DNA from: DASXKD01 sp963734725
GTDB taxonomy: Bacteria; Actinomycetota; Actinomycetes; Streptosporangiales; Streptosporangiaceae
NCBI GenBank assembly: GCA_963734725.1
Contig: CAVTIX010000003.1
Span: forward strand, 1-64,000
DNA: 64,000 nt
Direction of reading: 5' to 3'
A program made the translations under genes and the position numbers. Shown one piece after another: positions 25,003-33,350 of the stretch (the stretch's first letter is position 1; every line of letters starts with the position of its first letter). The notes beneath the pieces were generated by a model. It saw only the letters and a program-made list of their open reading frames with translations, was not told the origin of the DNA and made no database searches.

Positions 25003-25024
25003 GCGTGCGCCTTGGGGGACGCCC

Positions 25025-25946
25025 TCAGCTCGCCAGGCCGGCCTTGCGCCGCTGGTGCTCTGCCCAGCACGGGTAGCGCGCTTCCGTGCCGTCCCCGGCC
25101 AGCAGCTTGCTGATCGCCTCGCCGGTGACCTCGTCGGCGGGCCGGTACACGACCATCCGGGTGCCCGGCGCCGCCTGCACGGCCAGGCTGGTCGTGGTCA
25201 GCGTGAGCTTCGGGTACGCCGGGTGGCGGAAGATCTTGAGGTAGGAAGCCTGGCTGGCCACCTCGTGCTCATCCCACAACCGCGCGAACGTGGCGCTGAC
25301 CGCCTGCAGCCGCCGGACGAACCCGGTCCACGCAGGCTCGCCCAGGTGCCGGCCGTAGGCGCCGCGCAACTGGGCCACCAGCATCGCGACCTGCTCGTGC
25401 CGGTTCACATAGGGGTGGCAGCAGTCCGGGTAGGTGAAGCACTGCCAGAGGATGTTCCGCTCGCCGGGCGCGGCGCCGGTCACCCCCGGCCACAGCGCCT
25501 CGTACGCGGCGTTCCAGGCGAGCAGGTCGAACCGCTCGTTGACCACGCTGGCCGGCATCGGCGCCAGCGCGTCGAGGATCTCCTGCACTTCCGGCAGCAC
25601 CTGCTCGCACCCTGAGCTGACGATTCCCGCGGCGGTGGCCGCGTCCGGCAGGTCGGCCAGCCGGAACAGGTGCTCCCGCTCCGCCTGGTCCAGCAGCAGG
25701 GTGCGCGCCACCGCGCTCAGCACTTGCGGGCTGGCGTTGATCTGGCGGCCCTGCTCCAGCCAGGTGTACCAGGTCACGCCCACGCCGGACAGTTGCGCGA
25801 CCTCCTCGCGGCGCAGGCCCGGAGTCCGGCGGCGGGAACCCGGCGGCAGGCGCCTGCTCCGGGGTGATCCGTTCCCGGCGGGCCCGCAGGAAGGCAGCTA
25901 GTTCGGCGCGGCGATGGTGCCCGTTCGCGATGGTCATGGTCGCCAT
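25025..25946 (-). CDS. XRE regulator with MmyB-like ligand-binding domain, frameshifted
   Basis: An XRE helix-turn-helix protein of about 305 residues with a C-terminal MmyB-like PAS-type domain (ASVVNERFDLLAWNAAYEALWP, LTLTTTSLAVQAAPGTRMVVYRPADE). These regulators usually control an adjacent efflux or oxidoreductase gene. The N-terminus (TIANGHHRRAELAAFLRARRERITPEQA) is in one frame and the rest (LPPGSRRRTPGLRREEVAQL, then SGVGVTWYTWLEQG) is one base over. The joint is at about 25850-25853, where GCG-C-CTG stands in place of the expected GCG-GGC-CTG. Without a correction the protein lacks its first helix. It is divergent from the MFS gene across a dyad at 25989-26027. Confidence 0.82.
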
Positions 25947-25988
25947 GACTCCATCCTGCCGGGGTTCCGGCGCGGTTGCCAGGTAGTG

Positions 25989-26027
25989 CTAATACCAGGA
26001 TAAGCAGGCTCTTGGTACTGGCATTAG
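25989..26027. promoter_or_regulatory. Dyad in the regulator/MFS divergent promoter
   Basis: CTAATACCAG (25989-25998) and CTGGCATTAG (26018-26027) are inverted repeats with one mismatch and a 19-nt spacer. It is the likely operator for the MmyB-like regulator. Confidence 0.5.
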
Positions 26028-26048
26028 AAGTCCGGCAGGCTGAGAGAC

Positions 26049-27503
26049 ATGACAGACACCCTCGCCGTTGCCCGCTCGGCGCGCCCCTCGCCGCGGCCCG
26101 CGCCGAGCCCCTGGTGGGCGCTTGCCGTGGTGCTCGCCGGGCAGTTCATGGCGGTGCTTGACGCCTCCGTTGTGAACGTCGCGGCCCCGTCCATCCATGC
26201 CAGCCTGCATACCTCCGGGGCCGGCCTGCAACTTGTTATCGCCGGATACGTGATCACCTACGCGGTGCTGCTGGTCACCGGGGCCCGGCTCGGCGACATT
26301 CTGGGCCACCGGCGGATGTTCCTGGGCGGCCTGGCCGCATTCACGCTCGCCTCGCTCGGGTGCGGCCTCGCCACCTCGACCGGGATGCTCGTGACGCTGC
26401 GCTTCGTCCAGGGCGCCGGGGCTGCGGCCATGATCCCGCAGGTCCTCAGCCTGATCCAGCGGACGTTCGACGGCCCGGCCCGGGGCCGCCCGATGCGGCT
26501 GTACGCGGCCGTGCTGGCCGGCGCCGCGGTGACCGGGCAGGTCGTCGGCGGCGTGCTGGTCAGCGCGAACCTGTTCGGCGGCACCTGGCGACCGGTCTTC
26601 CTGCTGAACGTCCCGATCGGCGTGATCTTGTTCCTCGCCGGGCTGCGGGCCCTGCCCAGCGGCCGCGGCGAGCCTGGCCGCACCCTGGACCTGGCCGGGG
26701 TGGCCACGCTGATCCCGGCCGTGCTGGCCCTGATCCTTCCCCTGCTGCTCGGCCAGTCCGAACACTGGCCCGTGTGGGGCTGGGCCTGCCTGGCCGGCAG
26801 CGCGGTGCTGTTCGCCGCCTTCGCGATGGTCGAGCGGCACGTCGCGGCCCGGGGCGGCGCCCCGCTGATCCACGGCCGGCTGTTGCGGCTGCCCGGCACG
26901 GCGGCCGGGATCGCGGCGCTGTTCTGCGTGATGGCCGTGTTCGGCGGGTTTTTCTTCGTGCTGGCCCTGCACCTGCAGGGCGGCCTGGCCGACTCGCCGG
27001 TGCGGGCCGGGCTCACCTTCGCGCCCGCCGGGCTGGCGTTCGCAGTGGTCAGCCTGAACTGGCAGCGCCTGCCCGGGAACAGCCCCGCAGTCGTGAGCAT
27101 CGCCGGTTTCGTCGTCTACGGCGCCGGGCTGCTCATGCTGGCCGGGCTGATCCGGGGCGGAGGGCAAGGCGGCGCCTGGCTGCTGGTGGCGCTGGCGCTG
27201 GTCGGGGCCGGGATGGCGGCGGCGTTCAGCCCGCTGATGACCGCCGTGGTGATGCGGGTGCCAGTGGCCGACGCAGCCGATGCGACCGGCGTCATCGTGA
27301 CGGTCAACCAGCTTGCCCTGGTGATGGGCGTGGCCACGTTCGGCACTCTCTACCTGAACCTGGCCGGCCTGCTGCCGCAGGGCGCGGCGAGCGGGTTCCG
27401 GCTGGTCTCGGCGCACGCGGCAGCGGTGACCTGCGCCGTGCTCGCGGCCGGCGCCGTGGCGGGCGGCATCCTCACCGTCCTTCGCGCCCGCGCCACTCGC
27501 TAA
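26049..27503 (+). CDS. MFS transporter, DHA2 (EmrB/QacA) drug efflux family
   Basis: A 484-residue membrane protein with about 14 predicted helices, a proton-driven multidrug exporter. Family marks: the first helix VVLAGQFMAVLDASVVNVAAPSI (motif D1, LDxTxVNVAxP-like), TGARLGDILGHRRMFLGG (motif A) and RFVQGAGAAAMIPQ (motif B). The start at 26049 follows GAGAGAC. It is divergent from the MmyB-like regulator gene, the usual pairing for a regulated pump. The drug or metabolite exported cannot be inferred. Confidence 0.9.
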   Translation: MTDTLAVARSARPSPRPAPSPWWALAVVLAGQFMAVLDASVVNVAAPSIHASLHTSGAGLQLVIAGYVITYAVLLVTGARLGDILGHRRMFLGGLAAFTLASLGCGLATSTGMLVTLRFVQGAGAAAMIPQVLSLIQRTFDGPARGRPMRLYAAVLAGAAVTGQVVGGVLVSANLFGGTWRPVFLLNVPIGVILFLAGLRALPSGRGEPGRTLDLAGVATLIPAVLALILPLLLGQSEHWPVWGWACLAGSAVLFAAFAMVERHVAARGGAPLIHGRLLRLPGTAAGIAALFCVMAVFGGFFFVLALHLQGGLADSPVRAGLTFAPAGLAFAVVSLNWQRLPGNSPAVVSIAGFVVYGAGLLMLAGLIRGGGQGGAWLLVALALVGAGMAAAFSPLMTAVVMRVPVADAADATGVIVTVNQLALVMGVATFGTLYLNLAGLLPQGAASGFRLVSAHAAAVTCAVLAAGAVAGGILTVLRARATR

Positions 27504-27849
27504 CGACTGCCGGAGGCACGTGCCGCGCGCCCGTCCTCCCGGCGCGGCGCCGCCGGCCGCCACCACCGTCCCCTGGTAGGGCAACCGCACCCTCCGCACG
27601 AGCTCGCATGAACCATGCCCGAAACGGTGCGTGGAACTCCGCACTAATCGTCGTCGGCTAGGCCGCGGGCCGTTGCGATGGTGTTTAATAGGCGCGGTTG
27701 GAGTCGAAGTTCGTGTACGTGTCACAGCGCCTGCGAAGTTTGACAGCGGGCGCCGTGAGCATCCCTAGCCAAGCTTATGGGCAGGCGGTCGCGCCAACCC
27801 GGGTCGCGCGTACGCGCGCCCCGAAGATCGTCACAACAGGAGAAGACAG
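27504..27849 (+). other. Intergenic region / cspA leader, 346 bp
   Basis: No coding sequence seen. A perfect -35 hexamer TTGACA lies at 27740-27745, about 105 bp before cspA, without a clear -10. The transcript would have a long leader rich in palindromic CGCG runs (27800-27825), as is common for cold-shock genes. AGGAGAAG lies just before the ATG. Just after the MFS stop is a short GCCGGAGGCACG string similar to the repeat units at 19379. Confidence 0.5.
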
Positions 27850-28053
27850 ATGGCTCAGGGCACCGTGAAGTGGTTCAACGCCGACAAGGGTTACGGCTTC
27901 ATCGCTGTCGAGGGTGGCCAGGACGTGTTCGTGCACTTCAGCGCGATCACCGGCGACGGCTATCGCAGCCTGGAAGAAGGACAGAAGGTCGAGTTCGACA
28001 TCACCCAGGGCCAGAAGGGGCCCCAAGCCGAAAACGTGATGGCCGTCGGCTGA
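27850..28053 (+). CDS. cspA: Cold shock protein (CspA family)
   Basis: A 67-residue OB-fold RNA chaperone that melts mRNA secondary structure. RNP1 (KGYGFI) and RNP2 (VFVHF) are intact, with the usual start GTVKWFNADKGYGF. The length equals the family standard. The start follows AGGAGAAGACAG. It is monocistronic, with a long 5' leader that may allow temperature-dependent control. Confidence 0.96.
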   Translation: MAQGTVKWFNADKGYGFIAVEGGQDVFVHFSAITGDGYRSLEEGQKVEFDITQGQKGPQAENVMAVG

Positions 28054-28211
28054 CCCACCGGCGCGCCAAGAGCCTGGTCGCAGCCTGGCGCCAGACCATC
28101 GCTCGGGCGCCCGGCCGAGGCATGTTACAGCTTGGTGAGCTTGGCGCACGGCAGCGGGATCCGCCGTTGTGCCAGCGACCTGCGACAACTCTTCGTCAAG
28201 TCTTGAAATCA

Positions 28212-29084
28212 ATGAGTGATGATAAGGGCGGCCTCCTGTCCCTTGACGTGGCAGAGATCACGAACGTGGTGGTCCACCCGGGCGGCCTGTGGCGCGAGGT
28301 GCAGGTGGTCGGCGAGACCGGATCCACCAACGCCGATCTGCTCGCGCAGGCCGGCTCTGGGTCAGCCGAGGGCTTGGTCCTGGTAGCCGAGGCGCAGACC
28401 GCCGCGCGGGGCCGGCAGGGCCGGCAGTGGGCCAGCCCGCCACGGGCCGCGCTCACGTTCTCGGTGCTGCTGCGCCCGCGCGGTGTGCCTCCCGCGCTGC
28501 TGGGCTGGGTGCCGCTGCTGGCCGGGGTCGCCGCCGCGGCCGCGGTGCGTTCCGTGGCCGGCGTGGAGACCGCCCTGAAATGGCCGAACGACGTGATCGC
28601 GGACGGCGGGAAGCTGGGCGGCATCCTCGCCGAGCGGTCCGGGCCCGCCGTCGTGGTCGGCATCGGGATCAACGTCTGGCAGGACCGGGCCGGGCTGCCG
28701 GGGGACGCCGCCACATCCCTGCTGCTGGAGGCCGCGGCCGGGAGTCCGGCGCGGCCCGGGCACGGCAGCGCCGCGGAGGTTCCCGGGCTGCGCGAGCTGC
28801 TGCTGGCGGAACTGCTCGCCGCGCTGTCGCACTGGTACCTGGCCTGGCGCGACCAGGCCAGTCCCGGTGACGCGGACACGTGTGGGCTGCGGCGGGAGTA
28901 CTCTCGCCGCTGCGCCACGCTCGGCCGGGACGTGGTGGTAACCATGCCGGGGACCGAAGTGATCAGCGGGACCGCGGCCGGTGTGGACTGGGCGGGCCGG
29001 CTGGACGTGCGGACCGAGCACGGCCGGGTTTCGGTGACGGCCGGCGATGTGGTGCACGTCCGCCCCCATGATCCGGGTCGGTAG
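28212..29084 (+). CDS. birA: Biotin-[acetyl-CoA-carboxylase] ligase
   Basis: A 290-residue enzyme that makes biotinyl-AMP and attaches biotin to the acyl-CoA carboxylase alpha chain (Lys561 in the gene at 13073). Motifs: GETGSTNADLL, ARGRQGRQW (the adenylate-binding glycine/arginine loop), LKWPNDVI and KLGGILAE, then a C-terminal SH3-like domain from about residue 240. There is no N-terminal helix-turn-helix, so it is a ligase without repressor function. ATG 28212 is the first start before the conserved region; its ribosome site is weak. Placement next to carboxylase and purK/purE genes is the usual actinobacterial order. Confidence 0.9.
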   Translation: MSDDKGGLLSLDVAEITNVVVHPGGLWREVQVVGETGSTNADLLAQAGSGSAEGLVLVAEAQTAARGRQGRQWASPPRAALTFSVLLRPRGVPPALLGWVPLLAGVAAAAAVRSVAGVETALKWPNDVIADGGKLGGILAERSGPAVVVGIGINVWQDRAGLPGDAATSLLLEAAAGSPARPGHGSAAEVPGLRELLLAELLAALSHWYLAWRDQASPGDADTCGLRREYSRRCATLGRDVVVTMPGTEVISGTAAGVDWAGRLDVRTEHGRVSVTAGDVVHVRPHDPGR

Positions 29085-29111
29085 CCGCCGGATTCATGCC
29101 ACCATGTGCAC

Positions 29112-29621
29112 ATGGCCGGCGCTGATGACCTGTCCGAAGGGGAACAGAGCGTACTGACGCTCCATCCGCACTGGAAGACCGTGCTGATGCCCATGGCGAT
29201 CTTGATCGGCCTGGCCATCGCCGCCGCGGTCCTGCTGGCCGTGATCCCGCACGGCAGGCTGGCCGGCCCGGAGCGGATCACGGTGGGCGCCCTGGCGCTG
29301 ATCCTCGCGATCACCTTCACGCTGGCGCCGCTGCTGCGCTGGCGGACCACCACCTACGAGCTGACCACCCGCAGATTCCGGCTCCGTTACGGCATCCTGT
29401 CCCGGACCGGCCGCGACTTCCCGCTGATCCGGATCAGCGACGTCTCGTTCTCGCACGGGCTGATCGACCGGATGCTCGGCTGCGGCCGGCTCGTGATCGA
29501 GTCGGCCGGTGAGCACGGGCAACTGGTGCTGAACGAGATCCCCAGCGTGGCAAAGGTGCAGGCCACGCTGTTCCAGCTCGTCGAGGACGAGCAGGCCAGG
29601 CTGGCCCGGGAAGACCGTTAA
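29112..29621 (+). CDS. PH-domain (YdbS-like, bPH_2) membrane protein
   Basis: A 169-residue membrane protein with two helices (VLMPMAILIGLAIAAAVLLAVI and the next hydrophobic span ending LAPLLRW), then a bacterial PH domain: TTYELTTRRFRLRYGILSRTGRDFPLIRISDVSF ... LVIESAGEHGQLVLNEIP. Mycobacteria encode a similar small membrane protein next to birA. The role is unknown; bPH_2 proteins are thought to act at the membrane. ATG 29112 was taken as start; a GTG two codons earlier is possible. CACCAT lies 6 nt upstream, a weak leaderless-like box. Confidence 0.82.
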   Translation: MAGADDLSEGEQSVLTLHPHWKTVLMPMAILIGLAIAAAVLLAVIPHGRLAGPERITVGALALILAITFTLAPLLRWRTTTYELTTRRFRLRYGILSRTGRDFPLIRISDVSFSHGLIDRMLGCGRLVIESAGEHGQLVLNEIPSVAKVQATLFQLVEDEQARLAREDR

Positions 29622-29633
29622 GGACGTTCCCCG

Positions 29634-29639
29634 TATTCT
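29634..29639 (+). promoter_or_regulatory. Leaderless -10 box (TATTCT) of the enoyl-CoA hydratase gene
   Basis: TATTCT, 7 nt before ATG 29647, with no Shine-Dalgarno sequence. Confidence 0.5.
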
Positions 29640-29646
29640 CCGCCTT

Positions 29647-30435
29647 ATGGACGGCGTGATAGTGCGGGAACGGATCGCGGGGCATCCCGGCGTGGCGGAG
29701 CTCATGCTCGACCGCGCGGAGGCCATGAACGCGATCAACACGGCGATGGCGGTCCGGCTGGCCCAGGCCTGTGCCGAACTGGCGCAAGACCGCCAGGTCC
29801 AGGCGGTCGTGCTGTACGGCAGCGGCGCGCGTGCGTTCTGCGTGGGCGCCGACCTCAAGGAACGCAACCGGATGTCGGATGCCGACTTCCTGCGGCAGCG
29901 CCCGGTGTTTCGCGCGGCGTTCGGCGGGTTGCTGGCCCTGCCGCAGCCGCTGATCGCCGCGGTCCACGGCTACGCCCTGGGCGGCGGCTGCGAGCTGGCG
30001 CTGTGCTGCGACGTGATCGTGGCCGACGAGACCGCCGTGTTCGGCCTGCCGGAGGCCACGGTCGGACTGGTGCCCGGGGGCGGCGGGACGCAGCTCGCCA
30101 CCCGCCGGCTCGGGCCGGGCCGGGCCGCTGACCTGATCTTCTCGGGCCGCCGGGTGGACGCCGCCGAGGCCGCGCGGATCGGGCTCGCTGACCGGGTCGT
30201 CCCGCCCGGAACGGCCTGCCCGGAGGCGATCGAGATCGCGGGGCGGATGGCGGCCAACTCGCCGGTCGCGGTCAAGGCGGCGAAGAAGGCGATCCGCCAG
30301 GGCGCCGACGCCGACCTGGCGGCGGCGCTGGAAGTGGAGGACGCGGCGTGGCGCACCGCCGCGCTGTCCGCGGACCGGCGCGAGGGCATCGCCGCGTTTA
30401 ATGAGAAAAGGCAACCGAACTGGCCGGGCGAGTGA
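29647..30435 (+). CDS. Enoyl-CoA hydratase, AUH-like (probable 3-methylglutaconyl-CoA hydratase)
   Basis: A 262-residue crotonase-fold hydratase. The oxyanion-hole region is FCVGADLKERNRM and the catalytic segment is ALGGGCELALCCDVI with GLPEATVGLVPGGGGTQ. Details such as ADLKER-RM, AIRQGADADL and the end DRREGIAAFNEKRQPNWPGE resemble AUH-type 3-methylglutaconyl-CoA hydratases of leucine breakdown. HMG-CoA lyase and an MCC-type carboxyltransferase follow directly, which supports that assignment (inference). It is separated from the lyase gene by repeat block A. Confidence 0.88.
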   Translation: MDGVIVRERIAGHPGVAELMLDRAEAMNAINTAMAVRLAQACAELAQDRQVQAVVLYGSGARAFCVGADLKERNRMSDADFLRQRPVFRAAFGGLLALPQPLIAAVHGYALGGGCELALCCDVIVADETAVFGLPEATVGLVPGGGGTQLATRRLGPGRAADLIFSGRRVDAAEAARIGLADRVVPPGTACPEAIEIAGRMAANSPVAVKAAKKAIRQGADADLAAALEVEDAAWRTAALSADRREGIAAFNEKRQPNWPGE

Positions 30436-30438
30436 CGG

Positions 30439-30546
30439 GCCGCAGCCGCCGGGCCGAACGCCGCATAAGGCCCCCCGGGGGCCGTTGCGGTGTCCCGGCG
30501 GCGAGGACCAGCCTCCCGAAGCCAGCGAAGCGCCCGCGAGGGAGGC
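30439..30546 (+). repeat. Modular repeat block A upstream of the HMG-CoA lyase gene
   Basis: Three modules occur in the same order as in block B (38156-38344): a 25-bp module beginning GCCGCAGCCGCCGGGCCGAA (30439-30463), a 26-bp module beginning GCCGTTGCGGTGTCCCGGCG (30481-30506), and CCCGCGAGGGAGGC (30533-30546). The spacers between modules differ. Confidence 0.85.
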
Positions 30547-30567
30547 AATGATGAGAGCGTGGGGCGC

Positions 30568-31482
30568 ATGAGCGATATCCCGTCCCGTATCTCGCTGCGC
30601 GAGGTCGGGCCGAGGGACGGCCTGCAGAACGAGGACCCGGTGCCCACACCAGCGAAGATCGCGCTGATCGACCGGCTGGGCCACACCGGCGTGAGCCGGA
30701 TCGAGGCGGTCTCGTTCGTGCGGCCCGACGCGATCCCGCAGATGGCCGACGCGGACGAGGTGTGGGCCGGGGTGGCCCGGGTCCCGACGGTCCGCTATTC
30801 GGCGCTGGCGCCGAACCTGCGCGGCGCGCGGCGGGCGCTGGACGCGGGGTTCACCGAGGTCGAGGTCGTGGTGTCCGCCTCGGACACGCACAACCGCAAG
30901 AACATCAACCGGAGCACCGAGCAGTCGCTGGACGAGATCGCGGTGGTCATCGACGAGGCGCACCAGCGCGGCGCGACCTGCCAGGTGATCGTGTCCACCG
31001 CGTGGGGCTGCCCGTTCGAAGGGGACGTCCCGGTGGACCGGGTGCTGTGGGCGGCCGGCCGCGCGGTGGCCGACGGGGCCGACTCGGTCTCGTTCGGCGA
31101 CACCACCGGGATGGCGACCCCCCGGCGGGTGCGCGACCTGGTCGGCGGGTTCCGCTCACGGCACCCGGATACGCCGCTGAACCTGCACTTCCACAACACC
31201 CGCGGCACCGGGCTGGCCAACGTGCTCGCGGCGCTGGAACTGGGCGTGGACGACTTCGACGCGTCGGTGGGCGGGCTGGGCGGCTGCCCGTACGCGCCCG
31301 GGGCTACCGGCAACATCGCCACCGAGGAACTCGTGCACATGGTCGAGGACATGGGGGTGGCCACCGGCGTGGACCTGGCCGCCATGATCGACGCAGCGGC
31401 AGAGGCGGAACGCATCGTCGGCCGGGAACTGCCGTCCCAGGTGCTCCGCGCTGGCCCGAGAACCCGTACAATTCCGGCATAA
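30568..31482 (+). CDS. Hydroxymethylglutaryl-CoA lyase
   Basis: A 304-residue TIM-barrel lyase that splits HMG-CoA into acetyl-CoA and acetoacetate, the last step of leucine degradation. Motifs: REVGPRDGLQNE (metal and substrate), the metal ligands HFHNTRG, and the catalytic cysteine loop GGLGGCPYAPGATGN. ATG 30568 is chosen because the conserved domain begins right after it and GTGGGG lies upstream; a longer frame begins inside repeat block A and encodes only repeat-derived residues. It is likely co-transcribed with the flanking hydratase and carboxyltransferase genes. Confidence 0.92.
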   Translation: MSDIPSRISLREVGPRDGLQNEDPVPTPAKIALIDRLGHTGVSRIEAVSFVRPDAIPQMADADEVWAGVARVPTVRYSALAPNLRGARRALDAGFTEVEVVVSASDTHNRKNINRSTEQSLDEIAVVIDEAHQRGATCQVIVSTAWGCPFEGDVPVDRVLWAAGRAVADGADSVSFGDTTGMATPRRVRDLVGGFRSRHPDTPLNLHFHNTRGTGLANVLAALELGVDDFDASVGGLGGCPYAPGATGNIATEELVHMVEDMGVATGVDLAAMIDAAAEAERIVGRELPSQVLRAGPRTRTIPA

Positions 31483-31515
31483 CGCCCTGGCGGTGGTAAC
31501 CGCACATCGCGAAGG

Positions 31516-31521
31516 TAGTGT
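31516..31521 (+). promoter_or_regulatory. Upstream copy of the accD2 leaderless promoter (TAGTGT)
   Basis: GGTAGTGTCCCCTCGTGGCT (31514-31533) matches the accD2 start region (31641-31660) at 18 of 20 bases. The box lies 6 nt before GTG 31528. Confidence 0.5.
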
Positions 31522-31527
31522 CCCCTC

Positions 31528-31662
31528 GTGGCTTACCAGGACGCGGGGGCCACCTGGTGGATCGAGAGCCCCGGCGCCGGGCCCGGCTGGCTGGACGCGG
31601 CGCGCGAACGGCTCCAGGGACCGACCGGGCGCGGGGCCGAGGTACAGTCCCCTCGTGGCTGA
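31528..31662 (+). CDS. 44-residue small ORF with its own copy of the accD2 start region
   Basis: GTG 31528 opens a 44-codon frame (AYQDAGATWWIESPGAGPGW, then LDAARERLQG...) that ends at TGA 31660-31662 and overlaps the accD2 start by 8 nt. Its promoter and start codon are a near-copy of those of accD2. The Trp-rich first half (TWWIESPGAGPGW) looks more like protein than random GC-rich sequence, but I do not recognise it. Confidence 0.4.
   Translation: MAYQDAGATWWIESPGAGPGWLDAARERLQGPTGRGAEVQSPRG
31643..31648 (+). promoter_or_regulatory. Leaderless -10 box (TACAGT) of accD2
   Basis: TACAGT, 6 nt before GTG 31655; a duplicate of the box at 31516. Confidence 0.5.
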
Positions 31663-33183
31663 GCACGCTGATCTGGCTGCGGTGCGCGCCAGCATCGAAC
31701 GGGGCGGGGCCCCGAAGTACCACGAGTCTGCCGCGAAGGCAGGCAAGCTCTTCGCCCGGGAGCGGATCCGGCTGCTCACCGACGAGGGCAGCTTCACCGA
31801 AGACGGGCGGTACGCCAACGTACTGGCCGACGGGCTGCCCGCCGACGGCGTGATCACCGGGACGGCCAGCATCCACGGCAGGCCGGTAGCGCTGATGGCC
31901 AACGACTCGACGGTCAAGGCCGGTTCCTGGGGCGCCCGCACCGTCGAGAAGATCATCCGGATCATCGAGAAGGCCTACCGCGCCGGGCTGCCCATGATCT
32001 ACCTGGTCGACTCCGCCGGGGCGCGGATCACCGACCAGGTCGAGATGTTCCCCGGCCGCCGCGGGGCCGGGAAGATCTTCCACACCCAGGTGCGCGCCTC
32101 GGGCGCGATTCCGCAGGTGTGCGCGCTGTTCGGGCCCTCGGCGGCCTGCGGCGCGTACATCCCCGCGTTCTGCGACTACGTAGCCATGGTGGACGGCAAC
32201 GCGTCGATGTACCTGGGCAGCCCGCGCATGGTCGAGATGGTGGTCAAGGAGAAGACCACGCTGGAGGAGATGGGCGGGGCCCGGATGCACTGCACCATTT
32301 CGGGGTGCGGCCATCACCTGTCACCGGACGAGCAGGACGCGCTCGCCGCCGTCCGCCGCTACCTGTCCTACCTGCCGTCCAACTGGCAGCAACAGCCCCC
32401 GGTCCTCCCGGCCGCCGGGCCAGAGGACATCGACCTGGCCGCGATGGTCCCCGACAGCGAACGGCAGGTCTTCGACATGCGGCGCTACCTGCGCGGGCTG
32501 GTGGATTCCGGGTCGTTCTTCGAGATCCACGAACGTATGGGCCAAGGAAGTAACGATCGGCTTCGCCAGGCTAGCCGGGCAGGTCATCGGGGTCGTGGCG
32601 AACAACCCCATGTTCAAGGGCGGCGTGCTGTTCGTGGACTCCGCCGACAAGGCAACCCGGTTCATCCAGCTTTGCGACGCTTTCAACGTGCCACTGCTGT
32701 TCCTCGCGGACGTGCCCGGTTTCATGGTCGGCACCGCGGTGGAGAAGCAGGGCATCATCCGGCACGGCGCCAAAATGATCAGCGCGGTGTCCGAGGCGAC
32801 CGTGCCGAAGATCTGCGTGGTGGTGCGCAAGGCTTACGGGGCCGGCCTGTACGCCATGGCCGGGCCCGGCTTCGAGCCGGACGCGACGATCGCGCTGCCC
32901 ACCGCGAAGATCGCCGTGATGGGGGCCGACGCGGCGATCAACGCGGTGTACTACAACAAGCTGGCCGCCATCACCGACCCCTCAGCCAGGGAAGAGGAGA
33001 CCCGCCGGCTCCGCGAGGAGTACGACCGCGACATCGATGTGCTCCGCCTGGCCAGCGAGCTTGTGGTCGATGACGTGGTGGAGCCGCCGGACCTGCGGGC
33101 CGAGCTGATCCGCCGCTTCGCCGCGGCCGCGGGCAAGGACCGCTCGATTCTCCCGGCGCCGGCACGGCGTGACTCCGGTGTAA
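31655..33183 (+). CDS. Acyl-CoA carboxylase beta subunit (methylcrotonyl-CoA carboxylase type), two frameshifts
   Basis: A second carboxyltransferase beta chain of about 509 residues. N-half: KYHESAAKAGKLFARERI, YLVDSAGARITDQVEMFPGRRGAGKIF, FGPSAACGAYIPAFCDY. C-half: ANNPMFKGGVLFVDSADKATRFIQLC and ADVPGFMVGTAVEKQGIIRHGAKM. The sequence is of the MccB type, which fits the neighbouring leucine-degradation genes. The frame breaks after FFEIHER (about 32537), where one extra base turns W-A-K-E into M-G-Q-G. It breaks again near 33149, after which the expected C-terminal SRRRHGVTPV and stop appear (33181-33183); without that shift the frame runs to 33341 as Pro-rich sequence. Both are net +1, so read errors are a real possibility. 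Confidence 0.85.
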
Positions 33184-33338
33184 GCCGCTCTCCGCTGCCA
33201 GGCCCGCCTGCTACGCCTCCCCCGAGCGCTGCGCCGTCTCGCCCCGCGCGCCATGGCGCCCCGCCCTCTCGCCCCGTCACCCTCCCGCCGCGACACCCCC
33301 TCGCCAGGGCTTTTTACCATTCTGCCGCTCGGTGGCAA

Positions 33339-33344
33339 TAACAT
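33339..33344 (+). promoter_or_regulatory. Leaderless -10 box (TAACAT) of the response regulator gene
   Basis: TAACAT, 6 nt before ATG 33351, with no Shine-Dalgarno sequence. Confidence 0.5.
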
Positions 33345-33350
33345 CTGGGT

